Below are positions 62,982 to 64,000 of a DNA stretch of 64,000 nucleotides, piece after piece; position 1 is the stretch's first letter; the number at the start of each line of letters is the position of its first letter. A program made the translations under genes and the position numbers. Under the pieces are notes generated by a model, which did not search any database, was not told the origin of the DNA, and saw only the letters and a list, made by a program, of their open reading frames with translations. Origin of the DNA: an uncultured Tenacibaculum sp. (GTDB lineage Bacteria > Bacteroidota > Bacteroidia > Flavobacteriales > Flavobacteriaceae). Location of the stretch: the NCBI GenBank assembly GCA_947498055.1, contig CANMJA010000007.1:62001-126000 (forward strand). Direction: 5' to 3'.

Positions 62982-64000
62982 ATGAAAAAAACGAAACAAT
63001 TATTTAGTTTATTTCTATTGCTTTTTTCTTTTATTATACATGCACAACAAACAATTAAAGGTACAGTAACAGAAAAATCTACAGGGGAACCGTTACTAGG
63101 AGTATCTATTGTTGTAAAAGGGGAAACAAGAGGAACAGAAACTGATTTTAATGGAAATTACGAGATTAAAAATATCAAAGCAACTGATATACTTGTCTTT
63201 TCATTTATTGGTTTTAAAACACAAGAAGTTAAAGCAACTACTACAACTATTAATATTCAACTTGAAGAAAGCGCACAAGTTTTAGATGAAATAGTAGTTG
63301 TTGGTTATGGTATTCAAAAAAAGAGCAGAATTTTAGGAAATGCTGTAATTGTTAATTCTAATGATATTAAAGAAGTACCCGTGCCATCTATAGATGCAGC
63401 ACTACAAGGAAAGGCTTCTGGAGTACAGGTAATACAGGGGTCTGGTTTAGCAGGTTCTGCTAACGTAGTAAGAATACGTGGTATTTCTTCTATCTCTGCT
63501 GGTGGAGATCCTTTATATGTTATTGATGGAATTCCTATTACTCAAGATTACTTTTTAGCAGGTGATTCTAATGGACAAAACAATAATCCTTTAGCTTCAT
63601 TAAATCAAAACGATATAGAAAGTATTGAAATTTTAAAAGATGCGGCAGCAGCTGGTATTTATGGTTCTAGAGGAGCTAATGGGGTTATTTTAATTAAAAC
63701 GAAAAGAGGGAAAAATGGATTAAATTTTTCTTTTAATAGTAGTACTTCTTTTTCTAATCCAACATTTAAACCAAACATCTTAAATAGTAATCAGCTTTTA
63801 GAAATTTATCAGGAAGCTTGGGAAAATGATGGTAATGTAGGCTTAGCAACGTTACCAAGAAATATCTCTTGGACGGATGCTTTAAATACAGATACCAATT
63901 GGGTTGATTTAGTAACTAAAACTGGAATATCTACTAGAAATGCTTTTTCAATGAAATATGGGAATGATAAAGTAAAGTTATATACTAATATTTCTTATGA
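62982..64000 (+). CDS. SusC-like TonB-dependent outer-membrane receptor, N-terminal part (runs off right edge)
   Basis: 339 codons visible from the ATG at 62982. Signal peptide at about 1-23 (ending FIIHAQ). A carboxypeptidase-regulatory-like domain follows at about 24-105 (IKGTVTEKSTGEPLLGVSI, TDFNGNYEI). The SusC-type boundary LDEIVVVGYG and plug domain follow, with LQGKASGVQV, VRIRGISSI, PLYVIDGIP and AAAAGIYGSRGANGVILI-type motifs. With a SusD partner (expected beyond the window) it would import maltodextrins across the outer membrane. It is divergent from the LacI-type regulator and has the operator palindrome in its upstream region. Confidence 0.93.
   Translation, partial: MKKTKQLFSLFLLLFSFIIHAQQTIKGTVTEKSTGEPLLGVSIVVKGETRGTETDFNGNYEIKNIKATDILVFSFIGFKTQEVKATTTTINIQLEESAQVLDEIVVVGYGIQKKSRILGNAVIVNSNDIKEVPVPSIDAALQGKASGVQVIQGSGLAGSANVVRIRGISSISAGGDPLYVIDGIPITQDYFLAGDSNGQNNNPLASLNQNDIESIEILKDAAAAGIYGSRGANGVILIKTKRGKNGLNFSFNSSTSFSNPTFKPNILNSNQLLEIYQEAWENDGNVGLATLPRNISWTDALNTDTNWVDLVTKTGISTRNAFSMKYGNDKVKLYTNISY

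Noticed and set aside
1..64000. Prophage, insertion sequence, CRISPR array, tRNA or rRNA
   Set aside because: No transposase, integrase, repeat-spacer pattern or RNA gene structure was found on reading both strands; a covariance-model search would be the decisive test for small RNAs.

Overview
The window is AT-rich chromosomal DNA from a marine-type member of the Flavobacteriaceae (Bacteroidota), most like Polaribacter or Tenacibaculum. Several things point there: an LpxC-FabZ fusion, two LpxD-like acyltransferases, the type IX secretion regulator PorX, a secreted nuclease with a type IX sorting tail, a bacillithiol-type YtxJ, a SusC-like receptor, and promoters of the Bacteroidota form (TTG, about 20 bases, TAnnTTTG). 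No rRNA, tRNA, CRISPR array, insertion sequence or prophage was seen. The genus is an inference from gene content.

Layout. 1-3.4 kb: the start of a leftward outer-membrane receptor gene, then a LytS-type histidine kinase and LytTR regulator pair, with a tandem LytTR-like site in the divergent gap. 3.4-14.4 kb: a leftward housekeeping block with fabG, an M16 peptidase, sucD and the lipid A run lpxD - lpxC/fabZ - lpxA - efp, followed by a second lpxD behind an intrinsic terminator, plus an HD-domain phosphohydrolase. 14.5-17.7 kb: porX-tsaE-ald (+). 17.8-26.7 kb: typA, fumarylacetoacetase, an SF2 helicase, ytxJ, clpB and an SH3 protein. 26.7-34.4 kb: an aldo/keto reductase and the conserved cluster RDD / SpoIIM - DUF4129 - DUF4350 - MoxR - DUF58. 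34.5-44.6 kb: a TlpA-like lipoprotein, a small lipoprotein, an MscS channel, parC and parE with a two-gene nucleotidyltransferase cassette between them, a LysE exporter and pyrD. 44.6-50.5 kb: a gene-poor stretch with an orphan double-glycine, cysteine-rich peptide, then pheT and a secreted endonuclease I.

50.5-64 kb is a maltose/starch utilisation locus. Two GH13 amylases and a GH31 alpha-glucosidase would cut alpha-glucans outside the cytoplasm. An SLC45-type MFS carrier would import maltose, a GH65 phosphorylase would split it to glucose and beta-glucose-1-phosphate, and beta-phosphoglucomutase would convert that to glucose-6-phosphate. A LacI-type regulator is divergent from a SusC-like receptor that runs off the right edge. 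A perfect 16-bp palindrome lies between them, and a 15-bp sequence occurs in both control regions.

The most unusual items are the orphan RiPP-like peptide, the nucleotidyltransferase pair inside the topoisomerase IV genes, the tandem LytTR site, the terminator that ends almost at the lpxD2 start codon, and promoters that abut start codons and suggest leaderless mRNAs.
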